Part shown: positions 15,328-22,958 of the stretch, piece after piece | Position numbering within the stretch: the first letter of the stretch is position 1 | Layout of the letters: each line of letters starts with the position of its first letter | From: Verrucomicrobia bacterium Tous-C9LFEB | GTDB lineage: Bacteria > Verrucomicrobiota > Verrucomicrobiia > Methylacidiphilales > UBA1321 | Direction: 5' to 3' | DNA: 35,738 nt | Assembly (NCBI GenBank): GCA_002304345.1 | Contig: NEUU01000031.1 | Location: forward strand, 1 to 35,738 | Notes under the pieces: generated by a model | What the model was told of the DNA's origin: nothing | What the model saw: only the letters and a program-made list of their open reading frames with translations | Database searches by the model: none | Program-made: the position numbers and the translations under genes

Positions 15328-15768
15328 ATGTGGATTTCTATAACAGAAGCGGATGTGTTGACGGTGTTGTCCGGTCCGGAACTGGAGGCGTATCGCCATG
15401 CGGCGAAGGCGTCGGGGCAGTCGGACCCGGTGTCGCCGACGCTCGCGCAGGTGGTCGCGCTGGTGCGCGGTTACGTCGGGGCGTGGGGACGAAACCGTCT
15501 CGGCGAGGCGGGGACGATTCCCGAGAAGCTGCTCGCGCCGGCACTGGATTTGATCGCATTGCGATTGCCGCAGCGGGTGCGGGTGAATCCGAACGAGGTG
15601 CGCAAATTGAATGCGCAGGCGGCGTTGCGGCTGTTCGAACAGGTGGCCAATGGCCAGTTCGATATCGAGGAGCCGGTGACGCCGGATGCGGAATCGACGG
15701 ACAGCGGGCGGCCGACGATCACGGCGCGGGTGCGGCAATTCGGCGCGTCGCGTGAGGAGGGCGTATGA
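15328..15768 (+). CDS. Gp36-like (DUF1320-like) head-tail connector
   Basis: A 146-residue mostly helical protein, likely sitting below the portal. The helical core (ITEADVLTVLSGPELEAYR; LAQVVALVRGYVGAWGRN; LLAPALDLIALRLPQRV; NEVRKLNAQAALRLFEQVANGQFDI) and the ending with a Pro-rich tail match the pattern of Mu gp36/DUF1320 connectors, in which a helix pair is followed by an arginine-rich pair and a short VANG-type turn. The stop overlaps the next start (ATGA), which supports coupled translation. Assigned by pattern and order, not by a search. Confidence 0.75.
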   Translation: MWISITEADVLTVLSGPELEAYRHAAKASGQSDPVSPTLAQVVALVRGYVGAWGRNRLGEAGTIPEKLLAPALDLIALRLPQRVRVNPNEVRKLNAQAALRLFEQVANGQFDIEEPVTPDAESTDSGRPTITARVRQFGASREEGV

Positions 15769-16208
15769 GCAGTGTGTTGCTGGCGTTGCAGGAAGAACTG
15801 GCGGCGCGACTCGCGGCAGACCCGCTCTTTGCGGCGGTGCCGGTCTTGACGGAGCGGGAGCGGAATTTGAACTACGAGGTGCAGCGGCAGGTGGATTCGC
15901 TCGGCGTGGTGTGTCTCGTGCTGACTCCCGAGGCAGGGGTGCGGCATCCCGAGGCGCCGGGGCCGTACCTGGACCAGATCGCGGTGACGATTCGCGTGCA
16001 GGAGAACGTCGAGTTGAATTCAGGTCCGCATGCGCTGGAAGTGGCGGAGCGGGCGGCGGCGTTGCTGCATCAGTTTCAGCCGGGAGCGATCGCGGAAACA
16101 CTTTTCGCGGCGGCGAAGACAATCGTGCGGCAGAACGATGAGTCGTTGCTGACGTATGACGTTTGTCTCGAGACGCGGGACGGTTTTGCGAAGGGGGAAA
16201 CGTTGTGA
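15765..16208 (+). CDS. Gp37-like tail completion/terminator protein
   Basis: A 147-residue alpha/beta protein whose layout (N-terminal helix LLALQEELAARLAADPLF, strand VPVLTERE, then strands QIAVTIRVQEN and a C-terminal helix-strand pair TYDVCLETRDGF) resembles tail-completion proteins such as Mu gp37 or tail terminators. It would close the top of a tail or the connector. GAGGAGG lies just upstream of the ATG and the start overlaps the previous stop; its own stop overlaps the next GTG start. Three genes are therefore translationally linked. Whether a tail exists is unclear because no tube gene is seen. Confidence 0.68.
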   Translation: MSSVLLALQEELAARLAADPLFAAVPVLTERERNLNYEVQRQVDSLGVVCLVLTPEAGVRHPEAPGPYLDQIAVTIRVQENVELNSGPHALEVAERAAALLHQFQPGAIAETLFAAAKTIVRQNDESLLTYDVCLETRDGFAKGETL

Positions 16209-16609
16209 GGATCACGATCAACGAGTTTGTGCTCGCGGAGATGAGCGGTCCCGTCGGGGTGCGCGATTTCAAGGTGAGTCATGAACGGCTGGTGGAGCAG
16301 GCGCATTTTTTGCGCGCGGCGGCGAGTGCGTTTTTCGACCGGAAAAATCAGGCGACGACAATCACGTTCGCGGTGACGCGGCTGCATGCGTCGGTGCGCG
16401 ACGCGGAGGTGTTTCTGCTGGCGCACGAGGCGGAGGTGCCGCCGGGTGGACTCGTGACGTTCACGGCACGGGGCGACAACGGACAGGAAATCGCGCGGTA
16501 TCTCGATGCGGCGTTGGTGGAGGTCGCGGAGTCGGCCTACGTGGGGTGCAGCAGCACGGTCATGTATCGAATCAAGGGCGGTTTGTTGCGGACACAGCCG
16601 CCGGTTTAA
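16205..16609 (+). CDS. Phage structural protein of unknown role, beta-rich
   Basis: A 134-residue beta-rich protein. I start it at GTG 16205, which overlaps the preceding stop as GTGA and has an AAGGGGGAAA ribosome site; the alternative ATG 16163 would overlap the previous gene by 46 bases. The N-terminal ITINEFVLAEMSGPVGVRDFKVSHER and repeated strands ITFAVTRLHASV and GGLVTFTARGDNG look like a tail or baseplate protein, and position after the gp37-like gene agrees. I cannot name a family. Confidence 0.62.
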   Translation: MRITINEFVLAEMSGPVGVRDFKVSHERLVEQAHFLRAAASAFFDRKNQATTITFAVTRLHASVRDAEVFLLAHEAEVPPGGLVTFTARGDNGQEIARYLDAALVEVAESAYVGCSSTVMYRIKGGLLRTQPPV

Positions 16610-16624
16610 ACGAAAGGTTTTTGT

Positions 16625-17236
16625 ATGGCATTACTCACACGACAACGCCTGCGAATCGGGGTCGATACGGCCCGTTTTGAGCAGGTGAAGGAAGTGCGCA
16701 CGGCGGCGGCGCCGGTGCTTTGGCGGGGGAATGATGTGGCGTTCGAGGTGGGGCTGTTTCGCGGAGCGGAGCTGCTCGGAATTTCGAATTTCGCCTCGAT
16801 GACGATGGAGATCAAGGCGAACGACGCGGCGGGAATCACGGGTGTTCCGTTGGCGAGCCGGACGATCCCGGCAGGGAATCTGGATGGGACGCTGGATGCG
16901 GCGTCGTGGGCGGACGAGAGCCAGCAGCATGCGCTGTTCGCTTTCAGTGGAGCGGAAACGGCATTCGATCTCGGCGGGGAGCTGGAGAAGGTTTTTTACT
17001 TCGCTCTCTTTGGGTTGACGACGGATGTGCCGGTGCGGCGCGTGATGTTCGGCTTCGGCCTGCTCAAGGTGAAGGAAAGTGGCGCGACGGGTTTGCCTCC
17101 GGTCGTCGCGGAAAATAACGGCACGTTCCGGTTGAAGAACGGGAACGAATTTCAATTGCGAGATCAAGCCACGAATGAATGGCGCTCGCTTCTCATTTAT
17201 GAAGGGGTTGTGCAAATCGGCGACCCGGAAAGTTAA
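16625..17236 (+). CDS. Phage structural protein, possibly BppU-like baseplate component
   Basis: A 203-residue beta-rich protein. The N-terminal part (WRGNDVAFEVGLFRGAELLGISNFASMTMEIK) has the pattern of a field-type immunoglobulin-like domain used by upper baseplate proteins (BppU), which connect receptor-binding proteins to the baseplate; this is a resemblance, not a firm match. The downstream gene is the secreted GH43-like/fibre protein, so a holder-adhesin pair is plausible. The start has AAGG 13 bases upstream and the stop is separated by a single base from the next ATG. Confidence 0.6.
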   Translation: MALLTRQRLRIGVDTARFEQVKEVRTAAAPVLWRGNDVAFEVGLFRGAELLGISNFASMTMEIKANDAAGITGVPLASRTIPAGNLDGTLDAASWADESQQHALFAFSGAETAFDLGGELEKVFYFALFGLTTDVPVRRVMFGFGLLKVKESGATGLPPVVAENNGTFRLKNGNEFQLRDQATNEWRSLLIYEGVVQIGDPES

Positions 17237-17237
17237 T

Positions 17238-18773
17238 ATGACTTATATACGACTCTTTTATCTACTCTTCAGCTTTAGTTGCATGGCGCGTCTGGCCTTG
17301 GCCTCGGATGTGGTCATGGTGCCGGGCGCTCAAACGATTACAGGCGACAAGACATTCAGCGGCACGCTCAATGCGACGGGGCGGTTTGAAGCGATGAGCC
17401 CGGCCTCGACGTATTTATTTGGGACGTTCGATAACAATAAAGGACTGATTTTCAGCGCGTCGACGGACGGGAAAAGGTGGCTGCCGGTGACGACAACCTA
17501 TTCGGCGGCGGATGCGTCGAATTTGCGTGATCCGAGCTGGATCAAGGTTGGTGGCACGTTTTACGTGGCGTATGCACTGGCCTCGCCGACGGTGACGAAT
17601 AGCGTCAGGATCATCAAATCGACGGATCTGGTGAATTGGTCAACGGTGGCGACTCCATCGATTTCGGCAGTGGCGAGTGGCCAGGCTTGGGCGCCGGAGT
17701 GGTTCTATGATGAGGCTGCCAAACAGCATTATATAATCGTCACGGGCGTGAGCGCGGATCTGTCGGCGATGAAGCTCTACGCATTGAATCCGACAGCGAG
17801 CGATTTCTCGACATGGAGTTCGGCGCGGGAAGTCACGGGCACTTCCTTGCCCGCGAAGATGAAGGACGGATTCCTCCAAAAGCAGGGAAACACTTACTAT
17901 CTCTTCTATAATAACAACACAACGGGGTATCTCGAAGTAGCCACGAGCACGAGCCGGGAGTCGGGTTACACCGTGGCGAAGAGCGGTAACTGGTCCGGAT
18001 GGGGGAACGGTTATCAAGGTCCGTCGCTGGTGGCGTTACCGGATGGGCGCTGGAGGCTCTATCTCGATGCGTATACTGCCGTGAACGGCAATAAGGTGTT
18101 CTTCGCGGAAAGCGGTTCGAGCGATCTCGCGACGGCAACGTGGTCGACTTTGACTGCGGCGTCGAATGCGACGGGATTTGTAGGGCTGTACGAACATGGG
18201 ACGGTGCGGCGTGTGACGGATTTGCAGGTCGAGCAGGTGTTGAGCGCGCTGGAGCGGGATGTGTTGGCGGATAAAGCTTCGGCCAACAGTGCGCGAACCT
18301 TACTCGGTCCAACGACGCAATCTGGGGCGCTTCGATTCTCAAGTTCGGACGCCATCATCAACTTTGGGACGGCCGGAACACTCAACGACGGCACGGTGAA
18401 TCGCTTTCGTTTTTACGACGATGGTAATTTTGTTTACGGATTGACCATGCAGTCGTTTGAGTTTGGATTTTGCATGGGATCGGGTGCGTCCTTTCATTTT
18501 CGCACGGGAGCAACCCCGAGCACCTCAGGTACGGATGTGGCCACCTTGAACAGCAGCGGTGATTTCGCACCGATTGGAAACCTCGTTTTGAGCGGGACAG
18601 GCAAAGGGGTGACCTTCGCCTCCACGGCAAAGATTCTTTCCGGCGCTGGTTCGCCGGAGAGCGTAGTCGCGGCTCCGGTGGGTTCGCTCTATCTGCGTTC
18701 CGACGGCGGCGCGGGAACCACGCTCTATGTGAAGCAATCGGGCACGGGCAATACGGGTTGGGTGGGGAAGTAA
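17238..18773 (+). CDS. Secreted GH43-like beta-propeller / tail-fibre protein
   Basis: A 511-residue protein in three parts: a Sec signal peptide (1-24, RLFYLLFSFSCMARLALA then S), a GH43/62-type five-bladed propeller (about 60-310) and a C-terminal tail-fibre part with TQSGALRFSSSDA, then APVGSLYLRSDGGAGTTLYVKQ. GH43 landmarks are visible: RDPSW with D98, WAPEW (151-155), and KDGFL with D210. The place of the catalytic acid, normally Glu in an EGPS motif, reads QGPS (Q260), so it may bind glycans without cutting. The long frame from 17175 overlaps the previous gene; ATG 17238, one base after its stop, gives a clean signal peptide. A signal peptide is unusual in a tail fibre; export to the host surface is possible. 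Confidence 0.78.
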   Translation: MTYIRLFYLLFSFSCMARLALASDVVMVPGAQTITGDKTFSGTLNATGRFEAMSPASTYLFGTFDNNKGLIFSASTDGKRWLPVTTTYSAADASNLRDPSWIKVGGTFYVAYALASPTVTNSVRIIKSTDLVNWSTVATPSISAVASGQAWAPEWFYDEAAKQHYIIVTGVSADLSAMKLYALNPTASDFSTWSSAREVTGTSLPAKMKDGFLQKQGNTYYLFYNNNTTGYLEVATSTSRESGYTVAKSGNWSGWGNGYQGPSLVALPDGRWRLYLDAYTAVNGNKVFFAESGSSDLATATWSTLTAASNATGFVGLYEHGTVRRVTDLQVEQVLSALERDVLADKASANSARTLLGPTTQSGALRFSSSDAIINFGTAGTLNDGTVNRFRFYDDGNFVYGLTMQSFEFGFCMGSGASFHFRTGATPSTSGTDVATLNSSGDFAPIGNLVLSGTGKGVTFASTAKILSGAGSPESVVAAPVGSLYLRSDGGAGTTLYVKQSGTGNTGWVGK

Positions 18774-18777
18774 TCGA

Positions 18778-18812
18778 GGATTTCAAATCGCAGATTTGAA
18801 ATTGGAAATGAG
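18778..18812 (+). repeat. ATTTCAAAT...ATTTGAAAT hairpin between fibre and hub genes
   Basis: A 9-bp stem with loop CGCAG, the same family as the inserts in the portal and protease genes. Its tail ATTGGAAATGAGAAAGG supplies the AAAGG ribosome-site-like sequence of the next gene. Confidence 0.7.
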
Positions 18813-18824
18813 AAAGGCACTGAC

Positions 18825-20609
18825 ATGAGCACATGGACGTTGCGGGATGCGCACGCGGTGGAGAAGACGTTGGCGGAGTGGGGGCTGGCGGGGCTGGAGC
18901 GCAAACTGGCGAACCAGGCGACGGACCGGGTGAGTTTTCGTTCGCCGGGCAGCGACTACGATGGCGAGCCGCTGTTCGCGTATGGCGACACGGTGCAGAT
19001 TCGCCGCGATGGCGCGCTGTGGTTCGCGGGTCGCGTGGTGAAGGTGCCGCGCGTGGGCGAGGCGAAGGCGGAGGGGGTGCGTTACGAATTGGCGGGACCG
19101 TGGTGGTATCTGGAGGATCTGGTTTTCCAGCAGGACTGGAAGCAACTGCAGGATTTCGATGACGATGCCTCGGGACTGGTGAACGTACCGCGGAGTCGCG
19201 TAGTGATCGGGCAGAATGTGGACGGGGAGAAGATCAGCGGCGCGGCGCAGATCGCGGAGGTGCTGAACTTCGCGATCGCGCAGGGTCGTCCGTTGCAAAT
19301 CGGGACGATCGAGCCCGACGCGGACCTCCCGTGGGACGAGCGGCAGGACCCGAGCTGCGCGGAGGTGATTCGCCGCGTGCTGCGGTGGACGCCGGATGCG
19401 GTGGCGTATTTCGATTACACCACGACACCGCCGACGTTCCATGTGCGGCATCGCGCGAGCCTGCCAACGGTGTCGGTGCCGATCAATCAAGGCGAGCCGG
19501 TGCAGAGTGTGCATCTCGCGCCGCGGCACGATTTGCAGCGGTCGGTGGTGGTGTTGAAGTACGAGCAGACGGCGACGGTGAACGGCGCGGAGTTCACGCA
19601 AATCGTGAAGGATCAGTACCCGCCCGATGTGGATGAGAACGCGATTGGCGCGTTGACGATGACGATGGAGCTCAGCGGCGGGAACGCGACGTTTCAAACG
19701 CAGCGCATCACCACGTCACCGATTCAGGAGAACAGCGTGAATTGGTGGAAGGAGAAGCTGCCGTGGCTGAAATCGCTGGGGAATATCCAGATCTCCGGCG
19801 GCACGCGCACGCCGGATGACAAACCGAACGAGTTGAAGAAGGGAACGATCTCGGCGTGGATGGGGAAGGAGTCGGGCCTGGTCGAGGTGAAGGCGAACCT
19901 GAGCTACGAGCGGTGGCAGGACCCGGACTCGCCCTACGATTCGACGGGCAATCCGATCGTGGAGAAGAAGAGCGTGGTGTCGATCGTGACGCGGGTGCGC
20001 GGGACGGACGCGGCGACGCAGTCGTTCAGCCGGCTGCGGCGGTTCACGCCGGGCGAGCCGGTGCCGGTGGGCTTGGCGCAGCAATTGTACGCGTCGGTCG
20101 GAGTGCTGCCGTACGAGGGGAAGTTGCTCTTGAAGGAGGAGGAGTGCAGCGGGGGCTTGCGGCCGGGGAGCGCGTTGCACTTAACGGGCGGGCGCAGTGA
20201 GTGGGCGACGATGCACGCGGTGGTGCAGCACGTGGAGGAGAAAATCGATTCGGGTGAGACGCAGATTGAATTCGGTCCGGCGAAGCATCTGGGGGCGGAC
20301 GATCTGCTGGGGCTGTTGCGGGTCAATCGCACGCGGGTGACGACGTATCGCGCGACGGAGCGGTCGCAGGGCAAGCCGTCGGGCAAAGCGGAGATGGAGG
20401 GGGTGGATGATCTGCCGGTGGAGAATGCGAGTCCGGGCGCGGGGAAGACGTCGCGGTTGATGTTGCTGGCGGAGAGTGGCGGGGGCGGGGGGAAGGTGAC
20501 GCTGGATGTGGCGGATTGCGACGATAAGGAACTGAAGGTGCGGGAGATCGAAATCTGTGACGAGGGGGTGGCGAAGAAGATCCGGGTGCTGTGTTCGGAG
20601 CCGTATTGA
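18825..20609 (+). CDS. Baseplate-hub-like tail protein
   Basis: A 594-residue beta-rich protein. Residues about 35-110 (RVSFRSPGSDYDGEPLFAYGDTVQIRRDGALWFAGRVV...) have the barrel pattern of hub proteins of the gp27/gpP/late control D group, in which a DTVQIxxxG-type strand is followed by FxGxV and later a LAGPWWYLEDLVF helix. These hubs sit at the tip of the tail. The rest is low in recognisable motifs, and the last 130 residues are Gly/Lys-rich. A tail hub without any tape measure or tube gene in the block is odd. The start has AAAGG eight bases upstream. Confidence 0.65.
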   Translation: MSTWTLRDAHAVEKTLAEWGLAGLERKLANQATDRVSFRSPGSDYDGEPLFAYGDTVQIRRDGALWFAGRVVKVPRVGEAKAEGVRYELAGPWWYLEDLVFQQDWKQLQDFDDDASGLVNVPRSRVVIGQNVDGEKISGAAQIAEVLNFAIAQGRPLQIGTIEPDADLPWDERQDPSCAEVIRRVLRWTPDAVAYFDYTTTPPTFHVRHRASLPTVSVPINQGEPVQSVHLAPRHDLQRSVVVLKYEQTATVNGAEFTQIVKDQYPPDVDENAIGALTMTMELSGGNATFQTQRITTSPIQENSVNWWKEKLPWLKSLGNIQISGGTRTPDDKPNELKKGTISAWMGKESGLVEVKANLSYERWQDPDSPYDSTGNPIVEKKSVVSIVTRVRGTDAATQSFSRLRRFTPGEPVPVGLAQQLYASVGVLPYEGKLLLKEEECSGGLRPGSALHLTGGRSEWATMHAVVQHVEEKIDSGETQIEFGPAKHLGADDLLGLLRVNRTRVTTYRATERSQGKPSGKAEMEGVDDLPVENASPGAGKTSRLMLLAESGGGGGKVTLDVADCDDKELKVREIEICDEGVAKKIRVLCSEPY

Positions 20610-20834
20610 GAAGAGGAGAGCGTTTCTCGCGGAGCACGCCAAGAACGCAGAGGCAAGCGGCGCGATACAATCGCGCCCTACAGGAAAGGCAAAGGCTACA
20701 CACCCCGCCCCTGCGGGGCACCCCTCTTAATAGAGGGGATTCCTGCTACTGGGCATCCTGGTGGTTAAGACGGCGAGATTGGCGTGACGTAAGTATCAAT
20801 TGGAATTTGGCATTTGAAAATTGGAGATGACGAT
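20610..20834. repeat. Repeat cluster between hub and Cys-rich genes
   Basis: Contains CTCGCGGAGCACGCCAAGAACGCAGAGG (family of 26403 and 26803; split here by base changes), the CGCGATACAATCGCGCCCTACA half palindrome (20661-20682), the ACACCCCGCC...CCCCTCTTAATAGAGGGG repeat (20700-20740) and AATTGGAATTTGGCATTTGA (20797-20820). The GGAG of the AT-rich copy is close to the next ATG. No other gene is visible. Confidence 0.8.
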
Positions 20835-21323
20835 ATGTATTGGAAAAGTCCCAAGGATGGTCAGTGCTGCGAGTGTCGTCCGCACGTGTGCGATCCGTGC
20901 GATGCCTGCCCGACGGCGGAAACGATTGAGTTGACGGTGAGCGGGGTGTCGTCGTGTTGCCGACCGAATAACTCGCGATTGAACGGGCTGGGGTCGATCA
21001 ACGGAGCCCACACGTTGACGCGGCAGGAATCGGGCGAGTACACGCTGGAGATTGCGAGTGCGGTGTGGGTCGATTGGTTTGAGGAACCGGACTGCGAGAG
21101 TTTGCTGACGAGTGATGAGACGCGGGATGTGTCGATGTCGTTTTCGTGCACGGCGGAGAGCGCGGTGCTGGATATCCGGTTGAGCGATTCGGGGGTGCGG
21201 TTGTTCTATGAGGAGATCACGCCGCCGGGAGCGGGAGAGCTGTTTGTGTTCCTGGGCGGGGAAGGATGCAGCGTACTGACGCCGTATACGTTTGGGGGAA
21301 CGGCTTCAATCGCTTCCACGTGA
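20835..21323 (+). CDS. Hypothetical protein with Cys-rich N-terminus
   Basis: A 162-residue protein. The first 25 residues hold six cysteines (11, 12, 14, 19, 22, 25) in a CCEC...CDPC..C arrangement that could bind zinc or form disulfides; the remainder is beta-rich and acidic. No signal peptide is seen. I do not recognise a family; its position in the block suggests a minor structural or adhesion-associated protein. The start ATG 20835 is chosen because GGAGATGACGAT precedes it; an upstream in-frame ATG at 20814 lies in repeat sequence. Confidence 0.6.
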   Translation: MYWKSPKDGQCCECRPHVCDPCDACPTAETIELTVSGVSSCCRPNNSRLNGLGSINGAHTLTRQESGEYTLEIASAVWVDWFEEPDCESLLTSDETRDVSMSFSCTAESAVLDIRLSDSGVRLFYEEITPPGAGELFVFLGGEGCSVLTPYTFGGTASIAST

Positions 21324-21633
21324 AGAGAACGGAAAAGGAACGTTCGCAGATTTCGCAGATTCACACCGATTTTTTAAGAGGGGATTTCGAGTTCACTGTT
21401 TCGTTGTAAACCATCCCAGCCGATCCTTCGACAAGCTCAGGATGACGGGTTGGGGTAGTAAACTCAAATGGTAGCGAGGAATTCTGAGGAGAGTGGAGAT
21501 TTACCCAAAACATTACCTTCATTCCACGTCATCCTGAGCTTGTCGAAGGATCGGCTGGCCTGCTCCAAGAGTCATAGCATTGCGGCAATCCAGATCAAAA
21601 AGACGCGGCGTTTATCGGCGGAAGGCATTTGGT
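21324..21633. repeat. Repeat-filled gap with complete inverted-repeat element
   Basis: The gap holds a TTCGCAGATTTCGCAGATTC / AAGAGGGGATTTCGAG segment (21338-21391) like the terminase insert, and then the complete 143-bp inverted-repeat element at 21416-21558. Nothing here looks like a gene. Confidence 0.75.
21416..21558. mobile_element. 143-bp element with 32-bp perfect terminal inverted repeats
   Basis: Bases 21416-21447 and 21527-21558 are perfect reverse complements (32 bp), ending GATGACG inward on the left and starting CGTCATC on the right. Between them the core has ATGGTAGCGAGGAATTCTG and ACATTACCTTCATTCC. Two further copies share core and arm words: 30946-31072 (left arm cut short) and 2778-2864 (right half). 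Single arms occur at 30855-30878 and 32852-32880. It has no coding capacity. Confidence 0.8.
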
Positions 21634-22062
21634 ATGAAAACGACATGGATTCTTTCGGCGGCGTGCGGATCGGGGTTGCATTGCGCGGCGTGCCGGGCGA
21701 GTGCGGAGTTCCAGCGGCGCGTGAATGGCGCGGCGTTCGCGTGTCCGTACGGGGTGGGGGAGGATGATGGTGGATTTGAAATTTCAGATTTGAGAGGGCG
21801 CCGGAAGCCGCTGACTGTGGAAGCGAAGGCGCGGCGGTTGTGGAGCGAACTGCGGCGTTGGCGTCGAGCGGGCTACAAACTGGTGGATCGGGCGGAGCGG
21901 GAGCGGCGGTTGCAACTTTGCGCGGCATGCCCCCATTACGCCGCGCGGGGAAATCTCGGTCTGGGGCAGTGTAAATTGTGCGGCTGTACCCGGGCGAAAC
22001 TCTGGCTCGCGAGCGCGCGGTGTCCGCATCCCGACGGGGCGCGGTGGGAAGCCTCTACTTGA
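21634..22062 (+). CDS. Zinc-ribbon-like Cys-rich protein
   Basis: A 142-residue protein with two cysteine clusters: near 11-19 (CGSGLHCAAC) and at about 98-129 (LCAACPHYAARGNLGLGQCKLCGC...CPHP). The second resembles small zinc-ribbon proteins found beside tail genes in other phages, ending in a CP..-W element. It could bind metal and stabilise a virion part; function is unknown. About residues 47-55 (GFEISDLRG) come from an AATTTCAGATTTGAG-type repeat read in frame. GGAAGG lies upstream. Its last eight bases overlap the convergent PEP-CTERM gene, marking the block's right edge. Confidence 0.62.
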   Translation: MKTTWILSAACGSGLHCAACRASAEFQRRVNGAAFACPYGVGEDDGGFEISDLRGRRKPLTVEAKARRLWSELRRWRRAGYKLVDRAERERRLQLCAACPHYAARGNLGLGQCKLCGCTRAKLWLASARCPHPDGARWEAST

Positions 22063-22804
22063 GTTTGCGGCGGGAACGAATCAGGCCAGCACTCAGAGAG
22101 GCGACGATCAGGAGACCGAGGGTGGAAGGTTCGGGAATGGCAGAGAGGGTGAGCGTGGCGGGAGCCGTGGGGGTGGTCGCCTCTTCCTCGTCGGCTGTGG
22201 TGGGTTCGGTGGGAGCAGCGGAACTGAGGAGGAGAATGCCTCCATTAACGATTGTGCCGCTATACGGGACGTAGCCCGAGTAGGTCAGGGTGGAGGCAGT
22301 GAGCTGGATGGTACCGCCCGAGTTGAGAGGGGGCGGAACGCCAATCTGCAGAATGCCACCGCTTATGGTGGTGGTGCCAGTATAGATGTTGATGTTACTG
22401 CCATTCAAAGTGACCGTGCCGGTCCCTTCATGGGTGAGGGAGAGGATGGGATAGCCGAGGCTCGGGGAGGAGGTGTCGACGGAGATAAAGTTCACGTAGC
22501 CGGGAGCGGAGGAGCTGTAGTAAATGCTGCCGTAAGTTGTTACAAATCCGGTATACCAATTGGAACTGGAGAGGATCAGGGTTCCCGTCCCGCGACTGCC
22601 GCCGGAGACAAACAGACTATTCCCGTTGGACTGGAGAGTGATGCTGCCTGCATCAAGCTGCGCTCCGCTGGAGAGGTCTCCCGTGCTGGAGTTTTCGTCG
22701 TACACTGTCTGCGCGCGGAGCGGAATAGCGGTGGCGACGGCCATGGCGGCAAGCAGCAGAAGCTTGTGGCTAGAATTCCAGAGTCCCTTATTTCCCTTAC
22801 TCAT
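22055..22804 (-). CDS. PEP-CTERM sorting-domain protein
   Basis: A 249-residue exported protein. It starts with a signal peptide (HKLLLLAAMAVATAIPLRAQ, cleavage near residue 31), has a Ser/Thr/Gly-rich beta-helix-like body with an autotransporter-type TGTTTISGGILQIG repeat, and ends in a PEP-CTERM tail: IPEPSTLGLLIVASLSAGLI then RSRRK. An exosortase would cleave at this tail and the protein would be placed at the cell surface or extracellular matrix; no exosortase gene is in the window. The AAGGA ribosome site is visible upstream of ATG 22804. It ends with an 8-base overlap with the convergent phage-block gene. Confidence 0.88.
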   Translation of the reverse strand: MSKGNKGLWNSSHKLLLLAAMAVATAIPLRAQTVYDENSSTGDLSSGAQLDAGSITLQSNGNSLFVSGGSRGTGTLILSSSNWYTGFVTTYGSIYYSSSAPGYVNFISVDTSSPSLGYPILSLTHEGTGTVTLNGSNINIYTGTTTISGGILQIGVPPPLNSGGTIQLTASTLTYSGYVPYSGTIVNGGILLLSSAAPTEPTTADEEEATTPTAPATLTLSAIPEPSTLGLLIVASLSAGLIRSRRKLK

Positions 22805-22958
22805 GATTTCCTTGTTTGAGGCAGAATGTGGAAGGTGGGCGGGAAATTCAAGGGTTTAGTTGTGACAAATGGGCTGCGGGGAGAGCGAGAGTGGTCGACC
22901 CGGTTTTCCGCAAAAAGCCTTGCCCCTCCCTGCCGGGTCCGTTTAACTAGGCGGTCTC

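Larger units (their letters stand above)
6643..22062 (+). mobile_element. Mu-like structural/packaging gene block (prophage remnant, satellite or domesticated capsid module)
   Basis: Eighteen rightward genes follow Mu late-gene order: DUF2730-like, small winged helix, gp27-like, terminase, gp29 portal, gpI protease, decoration-like, capsid, gp36- and gp37-like, then adhesion/baseplate proteins. No integrase, transposase, repressor, replication gene, endolysin, tape measure, tail tube or sheath was seen, and no flanking direct repeat or attachment site could be identified. Boundaries are the outer start and stop codons of the block, not proven element ends. Repeats related to those of the surrounding chromosome fill the gaps and interrupt several genes in frame. 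Confidence 0.8.

Noticed and set aside
17175..17237. Upstream extension of the GH43-like fibre gene
   Set aside because: It overlaps the preceding gene by 62 bases and would hide the signal peptide.
6643..22062. Anti-phage defence island or toxin system
   Set aside because: All recognisable genes are packaging or structural; no restriction, nuclease-effector or toxin-antitoxin pair is visible.
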